From contig JAHJGX010000189.1 in NCBI GenBank assembly GCA_018824205.1, positions 1 to 37,973 of the forward strand: a stretch of DNA of 37,973 nucleotides, given 5' to 3'. The DNA is from a bacterium. GTDB taxonomy: Bacteria > Fidelibacterota > UBA2242. The notes beneath the pieces were generated by a model. That model did not search any database, was not told the DNA's origin, and saw nothing but the letters and a program-made list of their open reading frames with translations. Within the stretch, counting starts at the first letter, position 1. Each line of letters begins with the position of its first letter. This document shows positions 16,243 to 26,100 of this stretch, one piece after another. Both the position numbers and the translations under genes were made by a program.

Positions 16243-17331
16243 ATGAAAAAAACGTTGATCATATTTCTAATAGTAATATTTGCAGGGTCATTGTCATTTG
16301 CACTGACCACTCCCCATGTTTACATGAGAATGAGCAGCGATGAAGTCAGCGATACAGATACCTTTACAGTCACACTGGGTGCTTCGCAAGGTGACTCCAT
16401 GCGAACAGTATTTCTCCGATTGAATTACGATGAGCAGAAAGTCCGGTTTCTTGAAGGCACACCGGGAAACCTGTTTCAAGGGGCAGTATTCTGGGACATT
16501 CATCCAGAAAGCATCGTAACTGACAGCAGTGCTTCGGACAGTATGATATATATGGTAGCGGTAATGCTGGGAGCCGGCCGGTTTGTATCGGCGCCGGGGA
16601 CGTTTTTTAATATATCCTTTGTGGCCATTGACAGTGGATTGGCGGTTTTTACGCTGGACTCGCTGAAATTTGTCCACCCCAATCGGAGCTTTTTCAGTGG
16701 AACATGGGATTCACTGGAAACCATTATTTCACCGACCGATACATTTCCGCCTAATCCTATTTCCGATTTCAAAGTCCAGGAAGACGGCCCGGGAAAGCTA
16801 AAGCTGCATTGGCGTGATCCCAATGATGAGGATTTCGCAGGAACAATAATTCTCCGGAGTACAGACACATTTATTCAGACTGTCGATACAACGGAGACAG
16901 TTATATATAACGGGACCGATGAGATTTTTACCGATGACAATCTGGTAGATAATACGGTTTATTATTATACGGCCTTTGCGTACGATGAAATTCCCAACTA
17001 TTCAAGTCCTATGTTTCTCAGGGGCGTACCCAAAGGGGAATATGTTTTTACTTATCCAAATCCCTTCAACCCCGATGACGGCGCCGGGACGACATTCAAT
17101 ATTTTGTTTACTAATAATACTTTCGTCGACATTACCCTTTATGATGCTGTGGGCAATCATGTGATCGATTTATATAAAGCGGAAGAGGTCCGCCCAAATG
17201 AACAGACAAAAACCATGCGCTGGAATGGCCGCAACAGGGATAATGAAATTGTGGCGAATGGTGTTTATTATTTTGTTGTAAAGACCAGTCAAGGAGATGA
17301 AAAAATTGGAAAAGTGGCGGTTCTCAGGTAG
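16243..17331 (+). CDS. T9SS-sorted protein with cohesin-like and FN3 domains
   Basis: A 362-residue secreted protein. The signal peptide spans about residues 1-20 (GSLSFA|LT). A cohesin-like beta sandwich follows at about 25-155 (VFLRLNYDEQKVRFLEG; APGTFFNISFVAIDSG). A fibronectin type III domain sits at about 166-265 (PPNPISDFKVQEDGPGKLKL; VYYYTAFAYDEIPNYSSP). The T9SS domain begins YPNPFNPDD at 271 and ends KIGKVAVLR. It is 20 bp after the previous gene, within the same operon-like series. Its last 35 bases overlap the annotated open frame of the barrel gene. Cohesin-like domains here and dockerin-like segments in the two upstream proteins suggest they could bind each other; this is inferred from domain type only. 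Confidence 0.83.
   Translation: MKKTLIIFLIVIFAGSLSFALTTPHVYMRMSSDEVSDTDTFTVTLGASQGDSMRTVFLRLNYDEQKVRFLEGTPGNLFQGAVFWDIHPESIVTDSSASDSMIYMVAVMLGAGRFVSAPGTFFNISFVAIDSGLAVFTLDSLKFVHPNRSFFSGTWDSLETIISPTDTFPPNPISDFKVQEDGPGKLKLHWRDPNDEDFAGTIILRSTDTFIQTVDTTETVIYNGTDEIFTDDNLVDNTVYYYTAFAYDEIPNYSSPMFLRGVPKGEYVFTYPNPFNPDDGAGTTFNILFTNNTFVDITLYDAVGNHVIDLYKAEEVRPNEQTKTMRWNGRNRDNEIVANGVYYFVVKTSQGDEKIGKVAVLR
17291..17296 (+). promoter_or_regulatory. Shine-Dalgarno that decides the start of the PorV-like gene
   Basis: AAGGAG lies directly against the in-frame ATG at 17297 (zero spacing, unusable) but 9 bases before the in-frame TTG at 17306. The TTG is therefore the more likely start. Either way the start lies inside the end of the preceding gene, implying translational coupling. 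Confidence 0.55.
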
Positions 17332-18478
17332 ACATATCAAAATAGTATATACTCTCTTTCTCGTCTGGTCAATTGCCGGAACTGTTTATGCGCAAAGTGG
17401 CGGCTATGCCGGCAGTTATCTCAGTTTGAATAACAGTTCAAGGGCCTTTGGGATGGGGGGCGTGGCGATTGCGTGTTCCGAAGATGCCTCGGCAATTTTT
17501 ATTAATCCTGGCATGATCGGGATGCTGTACGACGGTCATTTTAATGCAACGCTGGCAAAGATGGGCTATGATCGAAATTACTATGACATGGCATTCAGCT
17601 ATCCGTTGAATTCCTGGGGCAGCATCGGTTTGGCCTGGGCTCAATTGTCCATCGATAACATTGAAGGACGCGATCAGGACGGTTATGTGACTCAGAATTT
17701 TTCCGATTTGCAGAGTGCTATGATGCTCAGTTACAGTAAGACGATTGGCGATAATTTTTCTCTGGGAATGACAGGAAAATATCTCTATCACAGCCTGGCC
17801 GGGTATTCAGCGAAAGGTGTTTCCGTCGATATTGGTTCCGCAATTTATATCGGCGACCGTATTACGCTTGGGGCTGTTTTCAGGAATTTGAATTCTTCAT
17901 TGAAATGGAATACCTCCAGCAAACTGAAGGAAACCATTCCGACTCAGGTAGGCGTCGGTATTAGTTATTTTGATCTGTTTAATGTGCCAAATTTGCTGGT
18001 CGCAGCGGATTTACACGTACAGGGCGGGGATTTTTTAGGATACCAGGCGGGAGCTGAATATATTATCCGCGACATGGTTCTGATTCGTGGTGGTTATTCG
18101 GATCGAGGTATCAGCTATGGCGCCGGATTACAGGTTGCCGGTTTTAAGTTTGATGTGGCTGTCGCGCCTGAAAATTTCGGCAATACCTCGCGGACATTCT
18201 TTACATTAAGTTGGCGTTTTGGCAAACAGTCCGAAGAGACATATGAACCATCTGTGATTCCGGCTGTATTACCACCACCGGTCCAACAGTCTGCGCCGGC
18301 TCCAGTTAGCACCGAAACCAAAAATATTGTTCTGATAACCGATGGTCCGCTTGCCAATGAACGGGCTGAAGTCATCAGTCAAAATCCGAATGATAAGACA
18401 ATCACCGTACACTTATTGGCTTTGCCGGGTTCTGATCCGATTACTCTGACCATGGACCAGGTGAGGTTTCTGGAGTAA
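17297..18478 (+). CDS. PorV/PorQ-like outer-membrane barrel with KOW-like C-terminal domain
   Basis: A 393-residue outer-membrane protein of the PorV/PorQ (UPF0164-like) group, which in T9SS shuttles or anchors sorted cargo at the cell surface. The signal peptide ends at about VYAQ (residue 33). The mature N-terminus has the family hallmark SSRAFGMGGVAIACSEDASAIFINPG. Residues 75-310 are alternating beta strands ending in an aromatic strand (RTFFTLSWRFG). After a Pro-rich linker (about 316-340) comes an extra 51-residue piece (343-393). It begins with a GPLANERAEV loop resembling the KOW/NusG C-terminal SH3-like fold, which is unusual for the family. It overlaps the upstream cargo gene by 35 bp (26 if TTG 17306 is the start). 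Position between cargo genes and the giant adhesin suggests it serves them. Confidence 0.82.
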   Translation: MKKLEKWRFSGRHIKIVYTLFLVWSIAGTVYAQSGGYAGSYLSLNNSSRAFGMGGVAIACSEDASAIFINPGMIGMLYDGHFNATLAKMGYDRNYYDMAFSYPLNSWGSIGLAWAQLSIDNIEGRDQDGYVTQNFSDLQSAMMLSYSKTIGDNFSLGMTGKYLYHSLAGYSAKGVSVDIGSAIYIGDRITLGAVFRNLNSSLKWNTSSKLKETIPTQVGVGISYFDLFNVPNLLVAADLHVQGGDFLGYQAGAEYIIRDMVLIRGGYSDRGISYGAGLQVAGFKFDVAVAPENFGNTSRTFFTLSWRFGKQSEETYEPSVIPAVLPPPVQQSAPAPVSTETKNIVLITDGPLANERAEVISQNPNDKTITVHLLALPGSDPITLTMDQVRFLE

Positions 18479-18495
18479 TTATTAAGAGAAATTCT

Positions 18496-20034
18496 ATGAA
18501 TAGAAAACTGAAACTCCCCATATTCTTTTTTATTGCGGTTGTATTAATTCAGGTTTTATCAACCCCTTTAAATGCCCAACGACGACGGCCCACAACTCCA
18601 ACAGCAACACCAACCCGTTCATTATCCACACCGGCCACAGCATCGGATATGAACCAGGTTGAACAGAAAAATCAGGCCCTTTTACAGCAGATTATGAACC
18701 TTCAGAAGGAGCGTGATTTTTATAAGAAGAAAATCACTAGCTGGACTGAGCTGCAGATGAATTCAGCCAAAGCAACGACCGAACCCAAAGATGACAAGGA
18801 AGAAAAAACCGGCTATCATCCCGGTGCCATGGCGGCTTATTATCTGCCGATAACGCCGGATATTTTGGATACATTGATTCGTTACAGGTCCAAGGCCAGA
18901 CAGTCAAAGGGATCGGCGTCGGAAGGTGTTGATGATGATTCCCTGTTCCATTATGCCCAGCGCCTGGCAATCATGGGAAGGTATAATGACGCCCGGAAGA
19001 GTTTTGAACAGCTTATTCGGTCACGTAAAGTGAAGGATATTCATTTTCTGGAATACGGTAAATTTCTCTATAAAACCGGTGATTATCAACGCGCGCTGGA
19101 AATACTCTCCGGTGTAACAGGTGGAAACCTGGAGTTGTCGGTGGCTTCCTATTATAAAGGGCGGATTTATCAGCAAACGAACGCCAACACGGTTGCGGAA
19201 ATTGATTTTTACCGAAGTCGTTTTCTGCAGCCGGAGTTTCCGGGGGCGGATGCGGGCAAGGGATTTGCGTTTTTTCAGCAGGGACAGCTGGATTCAGCCA
19301 GTGAAATATTTCAGCGTCTGGTACTGCGGCAATCGGAACTGAGCGGTGAAATTTACTATGGATTAGCCCGTATCTGTGAAGCGAATGATAATTATAAGCA
19401 AGCGGTTACATATTATCAAAAAAGTCTGGTTCACGATCCTTTATTCGTAAAAAGCTATGTGGAACTCGCAAAAGCACTGTATGAAACCGGGGACTATCAA
19501 TCGTGTATTCTCTTTTTTCAACAGGTGGCTGATGTCTATTCAGACCGCACTATGCTGGTATCCTATATTGCCAAATCACGATATTTTTTAAAGCAGTGGG
19601 ATGAAGCACTGGTGGAATTTCAGAGAATCGACAATTCCCCGGACGGAACGAAAATTAAGCAGGAATGGATTTCTAAAATTTATTATATCAAATGTCTGTT
19701 TGCCAGAGAATCCGGCGATCACCGGGGCGCTCTGGATTATTTTCGAAAAGCCCGGGAAGTCAACCCCGATGCATACAGCTGGATGATGGCGGCGCTGGAT
19801 GATCTTGGGCAAATCCATGCAAAGGATTCCAATTATAATGATGCTCTGAGTTATTATTCGCGGCTGATCAGACTGAATCCGGCGGACATGGAGACAGTTT
19901 TAGAAATCGGTAAGTTTTATTATTACCTGGGAGAGATCGACGAGGCCCGAAAATATTTTACCCATGCTCTTAACGGTGAAACTACGGGTAAGCAGGCCGA
20001 TTTCTGGCTGCGGCAGATTCATTCCATTCGATGA
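18496..20034 (+). CDS. Periplasmic TPR-repeat protein with coiled coil
   Basis: A 512-residue exported protein. The signal peptide covers residues 1-28 (PLNAQ). A Thr/Pro-rich linker (29-50) is followed by a coiled coil (about 51-90, VEQKNQALLQQIMNLQKERDFY) and then a long array of TPR helical pairs from about 145 to 510. Clear TPR units include GRYNDARKSFEQLIR, GDYQRALEILSG, DNYKQAVTYYQKSLVHDP, GDYQSCILFFQQV, GDHRGALDYFRKAREVNP, NYNDALSYYSRLIRLNP and GEIDEARKYFTHAL. TPR arrays bind partner proteins; in a T9SS neighbourhood a periplasmic scaffolding role is plausible but inferred. It follows the barrel gene by 17 bp, so it is probably co-transcribed. It is followed by 136 bp without any gene before the giant adhesin. 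Confidence 0.82.
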   Translation: MNRKLKLPIFFFIAVVLIQVLSTPLNAQRRRPTTPTATPTRSLSTPATASDMNQVEQKNQALLQQIMNLQKERDFYKKKITSWTELQMNSAKATTEPKDDKEEKTGYHPGAMAAYYLPITPDILDTLIRYRSKARQSKGSASEGVDDDSLFHYAQRLAIMGRYNDARKSFEQLIRSRKVKDIHFLEYGKFLYKTGDYQRALEILSGVTGGNLELSVASYYKGRIYQQTNANTVAEIDFYRSRFLQPEFPGADAGKGFAFFQQGQLDSASEIFQRLVLRQSELSGEIYYGLARICEANDNYKQAVTYYQKSLVHDPLFVKSYVELAKALYETGDYQSCILFFQQVADVYSDRTMLVSYIAKSRYFLKQWDEALVEFQRIDNSPDGTKIKQEWISKIYYIKCLFARESGDHRGALDYFRKAREVNPDAYSWMMAALDDLGQIHAKDSNYNDALSYYSRLIRLNPADMETVLEIGKFYYYLGEIDEARKYFTHALNGETTGKQADFWLRQIHSIR

Positions 20035-20170
20035 TGCCTGTCACGGTGGAGGATGTCTTTCTTGGCGTAAATTCATAATAAATGCAACAATGAAACATGG
20101 AGAGAACCAGTCAAAGATAAACCGATAAAGCAGATGTTATATTTCCGATAAAGGGGCAATTTTCAGGACC

Positions 20171-23100
20171 ATGCGGCGGAACCGGAAAATAATAGTATTT
20201 TTAATCTGTTTATTCAGTTTTGTGAGTGTATTCGCAAACACTGCGCCCTATTTTACCGCAGCGGTTGAAGATACGAATCTGACTGAGGATGCTTATTGGA
20301 GTGCCTGGCTAAGTGCCGCCGATGACGATGCTGATGCCTTTACCTTTGCTTTTGCCGCAGCTGCTCCGGAGGGTATGACAATAAATGCTACTTCTGGACG
20401 AATCACCTGGACACCGGATAATGATGATGTGGGAACACATCGTATCCAGGTCTCAGTTTCTGATAGCAGTCTGATCGATTATATGGATTTTTTTCTCCAT
20501 GTCCAAAATCTGAATGATCCGCCGTTTTGGGTAAACACGACTGAGGATACGGTTTCGGTTTCGGAAGATAGCGAACTGGATATTACTGTGACAGCGAATG
20601 ATGATGATCTGCCTCATGGCGATCATATTACCTACTTGATTACCCGTGGTGAGAATGTAATTGTGAATTCCTCAACCGGCTCCATTAGCGGCTCACCGGA
20701 TAACAGCAATGTGGGGTTTCAGACGGTCACAGTCAGGGCCCGGGATGATTCATCCGCGGCGGTGGAGTGGTCGTTTGTACTGGAAACAAGCAACACCGAT
20801 GTGGTGTTTACAAATACACCACCCACAGAAATTAACGAAGACGATTATTTTGGGTTTGACCTCAGTTCCAACGACGAAGGACAGGGCAATACGGTGTACT
20901 ATTTCCAGACCGGCTTCCAGCCGGAATGGATGGGAATAGCCGTCCCCACAGGCATCATCAATGGTACTCCGAATAATGAATATGTGGGTACAGAAACAGT
21001 CAAAATTATTGTTGATGATGATAACGGATCAACGGATACGCTGTCCTATGATTTGTCGGTCGTCAACCGGAAACCGATAATCACGACATCAACATTACAT
21101 AGCGCGACCGAAGGTGCCGGCTTTGCGCTTGATATTAATGCCGATGATGAGGGACTGGGAACAACTTCCTATCGGTTTCTCGATGATATTCAGGTGCATC
21201 CGACCTGGCTGGGTCTGAGCACAAATAGTGGTGTTGTATCGGGAACACCCACAAACGCACACGTCGGATCGAACTCGTTTTACCTAGAATTCGATGACGG
21301 AAACGGCGGTAAAGATACAACTCAATTCGTGATCAACGTGGCTAATGACCCGGTTCAGATCGATACGACGAACCTGGTTTATGATATTTCCGAAGATCAG
21401 GAGTATTATTATAAATTCACCTCAAATGATGACGGTCAGGGAACCATAACTTACCATGGAGTTGGACTGCCTGGATGGTTGACAATTAATCTCTATACCG
21501 GCATCCTGAGAGGCACTCCGAATAATGAAAATGTGGATGATTTTAATATCTCGGTTTATGTGTCCGATGGAACTGATACTGATACGGTCAGCTATACGAT
21601 CCATGTTGAAAACCGGGTACCTCAGTTAGAATCTTCAGAGGTTGACAGTGTCAATGAAGACAGTGAATACACCTATGATATCAATTATGATGATGAAGGC
21701 GAGGGAGTAGTATACAGATGGTTGATTCATCCGTCGTGGTTAAGTCTAAATGCATCCACCGGAGAACTAACAGGAACACCGGATAACAGTAATGTCGGAG
21801 ATACAACTGTGTCTGTCCAGGTCAATGACGGAAACGGCGGAATTATATCCCATACATTTTCAATAGCCGTTATCAATCGCGATCCGGAATTTACTCCTCA
21901 GACCGATATTACGATTGCACAGGATGTCTTACTGACGATTGACTTGGATACGGACGACGAAGACGATCCTCTTGTTACCTATGGAATACTGTCGGCTCCG
22001 ATTGGTGTGGGATCATCGGTAAATAGCGGGATTTTTACCTGGACACCTACAAATGCCCAGATTGGGGATCATGAATTTAGCATTTCCTGTACCGATAACC
22101 ACGGTGGTACAAGTACAATAACCTTCACAGTAACGGCAACAAATTTAAATCCCGAAATATCTTCATCGCCTCCAACAACAGCTACGGAAAATACTGCCTA
22201 CCAGTACGATGTCCAGAGCAATGAAGAGGGGATTGGCAATGTTACCTATTCGCTGACCACGGCGCCGGATTGGCTGAGTATTAATGCATCAACCGGGCTG
22301 ATTCAGGGAACACCTGGAAATCCCAATGTGGGTGATCATGATGTCGTAGTCCGGGTTGATGACGGGAATGGTGGAGTCTACACGCAATCCTGGACGATCA
22401 CGGTTTCCAATACTAATCCTACAATTATAACCGAAGTCCTTGATCCGGCTACGGAAGATTCGGCATACAGTTTTCAGATTGACTATATTCCAATCAATGA
22501 AGGCGATCATACATTTGCCATCCATGGAGATAAACCGGCCTGGTTGAGCATCAATGCTTTGAACGGGCTGCTGTCGGGGACGCCAATCAACTCTCAGGTC
22601 GGATCGGATTCTATTATGGTACGGATCACAGATGATCATGGTGGTTATGGCGAAAAACGGTTGGAAATTGTCGTTAATAACAGTTTGCCTGTTTTTTCCA
22701 CGACAGGTGATGTTACTGGTACCGAAGACGAGGCACTAGATTGGAATATCAATACCAACGATGAAGGCGATGAAGGTCCAAATGCCAGCGGATATAACTT
22801 GGTTATGGCGCCGGACTGGATGACAATAAACAGCGGTACCGGGGTTCTCAGCGGAACACCCCGGGATAATAATGTTACCTCACCCACCGACTGGGTTACC
22901 ATTCGCTATCAGGACGGAAATAATGGCGAAGAGGAATTAAATATTACCGTAGAAGTGACCAATGATCCTCCGAAAATTACAAGCCTTAGTCCGACTTCTA
23001 CGGCAACAGAAGAAGTAGGGTATTCATTTCAATTTACCTCTGATGACGATGCCTATGGTTATACACGCTACTCTTCTCTGCACACTTTACCGAATAACTT

Positions 23101-26100
23101 TACACTCACGACTGCCGGTTTGCTGACCGGAACACCATCCAATAACGAGGTAGGTAATCAGGCAATCGGAATTATTGTCACTGATAAAAACAGCGGAAAA
23201 GATACGCTTGAATATACGCTGACAATTGCCAATGCTGCCTCACCGATAACATCCTGCGCCGTTGAGATATCGCCTTATACTCAAACGGCGGACACCGTTT
23301 ATGTGACTGAAGATTTGCCATACCGGATTGACTTTACCGCTCAGGATGAGGCGATCGGTTCACCGGCATCCTATACAGTGAATCATAAACCGGCCTGGAT
23401 GACGATCAAGAGTCTGGTGAACGGACAGCTAGAGGGAACTCCAGATAATCGCCATGTCGGCAGAGATTACGTGGACATCACATTTTCCGATGGCAATGGT
23501 TACAGCGATACCAAACGGGTGTATTTTCAGATCCAGAATGTGATTTCCAGTTTCATTGATCCGCCATCCAGTGTCGGGGCTACTGAAGATGTGGAATTTA
23601 CCCTGGATTTGAATTCATCTGATGAAGGTCAGGGAACGATTACCTATTCCATCACTAATGGCGATCCGGGCTGGTTTACTCTGAATTCTACAAGTGGTGA
23701 AATCAACGGAACACCGGATAATGATGATGTTACCGATGGCGCGGCTGTGACTTTTCAGGTGATCGACGGCAATGGCGGGACAGCGACAAAGACAATTGTG
23801 TTTATTATCGAAAATGTTAATGATGTTCCAACTTGGTCATTCGGTCCCCTTGCAGGGGCGATAGTATCGACAGCGGAAGATGCACTTTACACTGTTGATA
23901 TTAATGCCGACGATGTGGATGTGGGGGATAATATAACATATAGCCTGACAGTCAAGCCAACCGGAATGACGATCAACAGCAGTAGTGGTGTGATCAACTG
24001 GACACCGGATAACAGTCTCGTGGGAGATCATGCAGTTACGGTTCGGGCCGTCGATGACAATGCTGCTGCAATTACGCGATCGTGGACGGCCCGCGTGACA
24101 AATGTTGCTTCACCGATTACGACTCCTGTTGTTGGTGATTTTGACCCACCGGATGCTGTGACTGCAACCGTGGACACGTTTTATATCAAAGAGGATACCA
24201 CCTATTCATTGAACCTGTCTGCTCCGGACGAAGGGGCAGGAGCAGGAGAGGATGTTTTATATGGATTTGGTGCTTTTCCAAATCCTGATTGGGTAATGCT
24301 GACCAATGCGGTCACGGGTATTATTTCTCTTACGCCTACCAATAATGATGTTGGATTGGATTCGTTTAAAGTGTTTTTCAAAGATCAACCGGGATCGAGA
24401 GATACCGCAACAATCTATCTGGACGTTGTCAATGTTCCTGCGGAAATCCTGACAGCCGGACCATTTACGGCTACTGAAGGTGATGCTTTTCTGGATACTC
24501 TGGAAAGCAGTGACGACGGAGATGGAACTATCACATGGAGTTTTGTCAGCGGGAAACCCGGCTGGTTGAGTATCGAAGCTGCTTCGGGGAAAATTTACGG
24601 TACTCCCGGGAATGACGATGTTCTCAGCGATGCCAGTTTTACAGTACTGGTCAATGATGGTAATGGTGGATTAACGCAAAAATCCTTTGATTACAGTGTT
24701 AAAAATTTTAATACTGCGCCTTCCATTACAGCTGTTCCAACCGGTACAGTCGCCACAAATGAAGACGCACTGTACACAACCGATATAAATGCAACGGACA
24801 ACGATGTTGGCGATGTGCTGACGTATTCACTGCAGACAGCACCGGCGGGAATGACAATAAATGCAAGTACCGGTGTTATCCAATGGACCCCGTCAAATGG
24901 CCAGGTTGGTACTCATACGGTTACGGTAAAAGTTACAGATAGTGTCCTAGAATTTGTTACAGCATCATGGCAGGTTCAGGTCAATAACCTGAACGATGCC
25001 CCGACCTGGGTGTCGGTTCCAAGCGGGACGATTGATATCGATGAAGATGTTTTATATACCGTCGTTGTTGAGGCCGCGGATATCGATGCCGGAGACAATC
25101 TAACATATTCCTTTACCGAAAACCCGGCCGGCATGACGATTGACGCCAATAGCGGACTTATCGAATGGACGCCCGATAATGATGATGTTAGCCTGCATGT
25201 TATTACTGTCAAGGTCACCGATGCTTCGTTGGCCAATATTTCCGCCAGTTGGACGCTCAGTGTTCAGAATGTCAATGATGCTCCAACCTGGTCATCGGTT
25301 CCGACTGGAACAGTGTCAAGCGCGGAAGATGCAAATTATACGGTAGATGTTGATGCTTCTGATGTTGATGCAGGGGATGTAATTACATACAGCCTGACGC
25401 AAAAGCCGACGGGAATGACGATCAATTCATCAACCGGGGTGATCAGCTGGACTCCCAACAACTCGAATGTCGGCAATCATACGGTTACGCTGAAATCTAC
25501 CGACCTGTCCGGAGGATTTGTTTCTCAAAGTTATACTCTGCAGGTTACGAATGTTGCTTCAGCAATCATTGCACCGGTCGTTGGTGATTTTTCACCTTCT
25601 GCCGCGGTTGTTGCAACCGTCGATACTTTTTACATTAAGGAAGATACCAGTTATACACTCAATTTGTCTTCACCGGATGAAAGTGTCGGGGCATCGAGTA
25701 TCTATAGTTTTGATGATTTTCCCAATCCCGACTGGGTGACCCTGTCCAATGCCACAACCGGCATCGTAGCCATGTCACCGACCAATGGTGATGTGGGACT
25801 GGATTCTTTCCAGGTCTACTTCAGAGACCAACCCGGTTCCCGGGATACGATCACCATTTATCTCCGGGTGGAAAATGTAGTACCAGAAATCATGACTGAT
25901 GGTCCTTTTGCGGCTACGGAAGGTATCGAATTTTCTCAGCAATTGGAAAGCAGTGATGACGGCGACGGAACGATTACCTGGAGTTTTAAGAGTGGAAAAC
26001 CAGCCTGGTTGAGTATTGATATTTCAACCGGTCTCCTAACCGGAACTCCCGCGAATAATAATGTCGTCACTGATGCCAGTTTTGTGATTGAAGTAAATGA

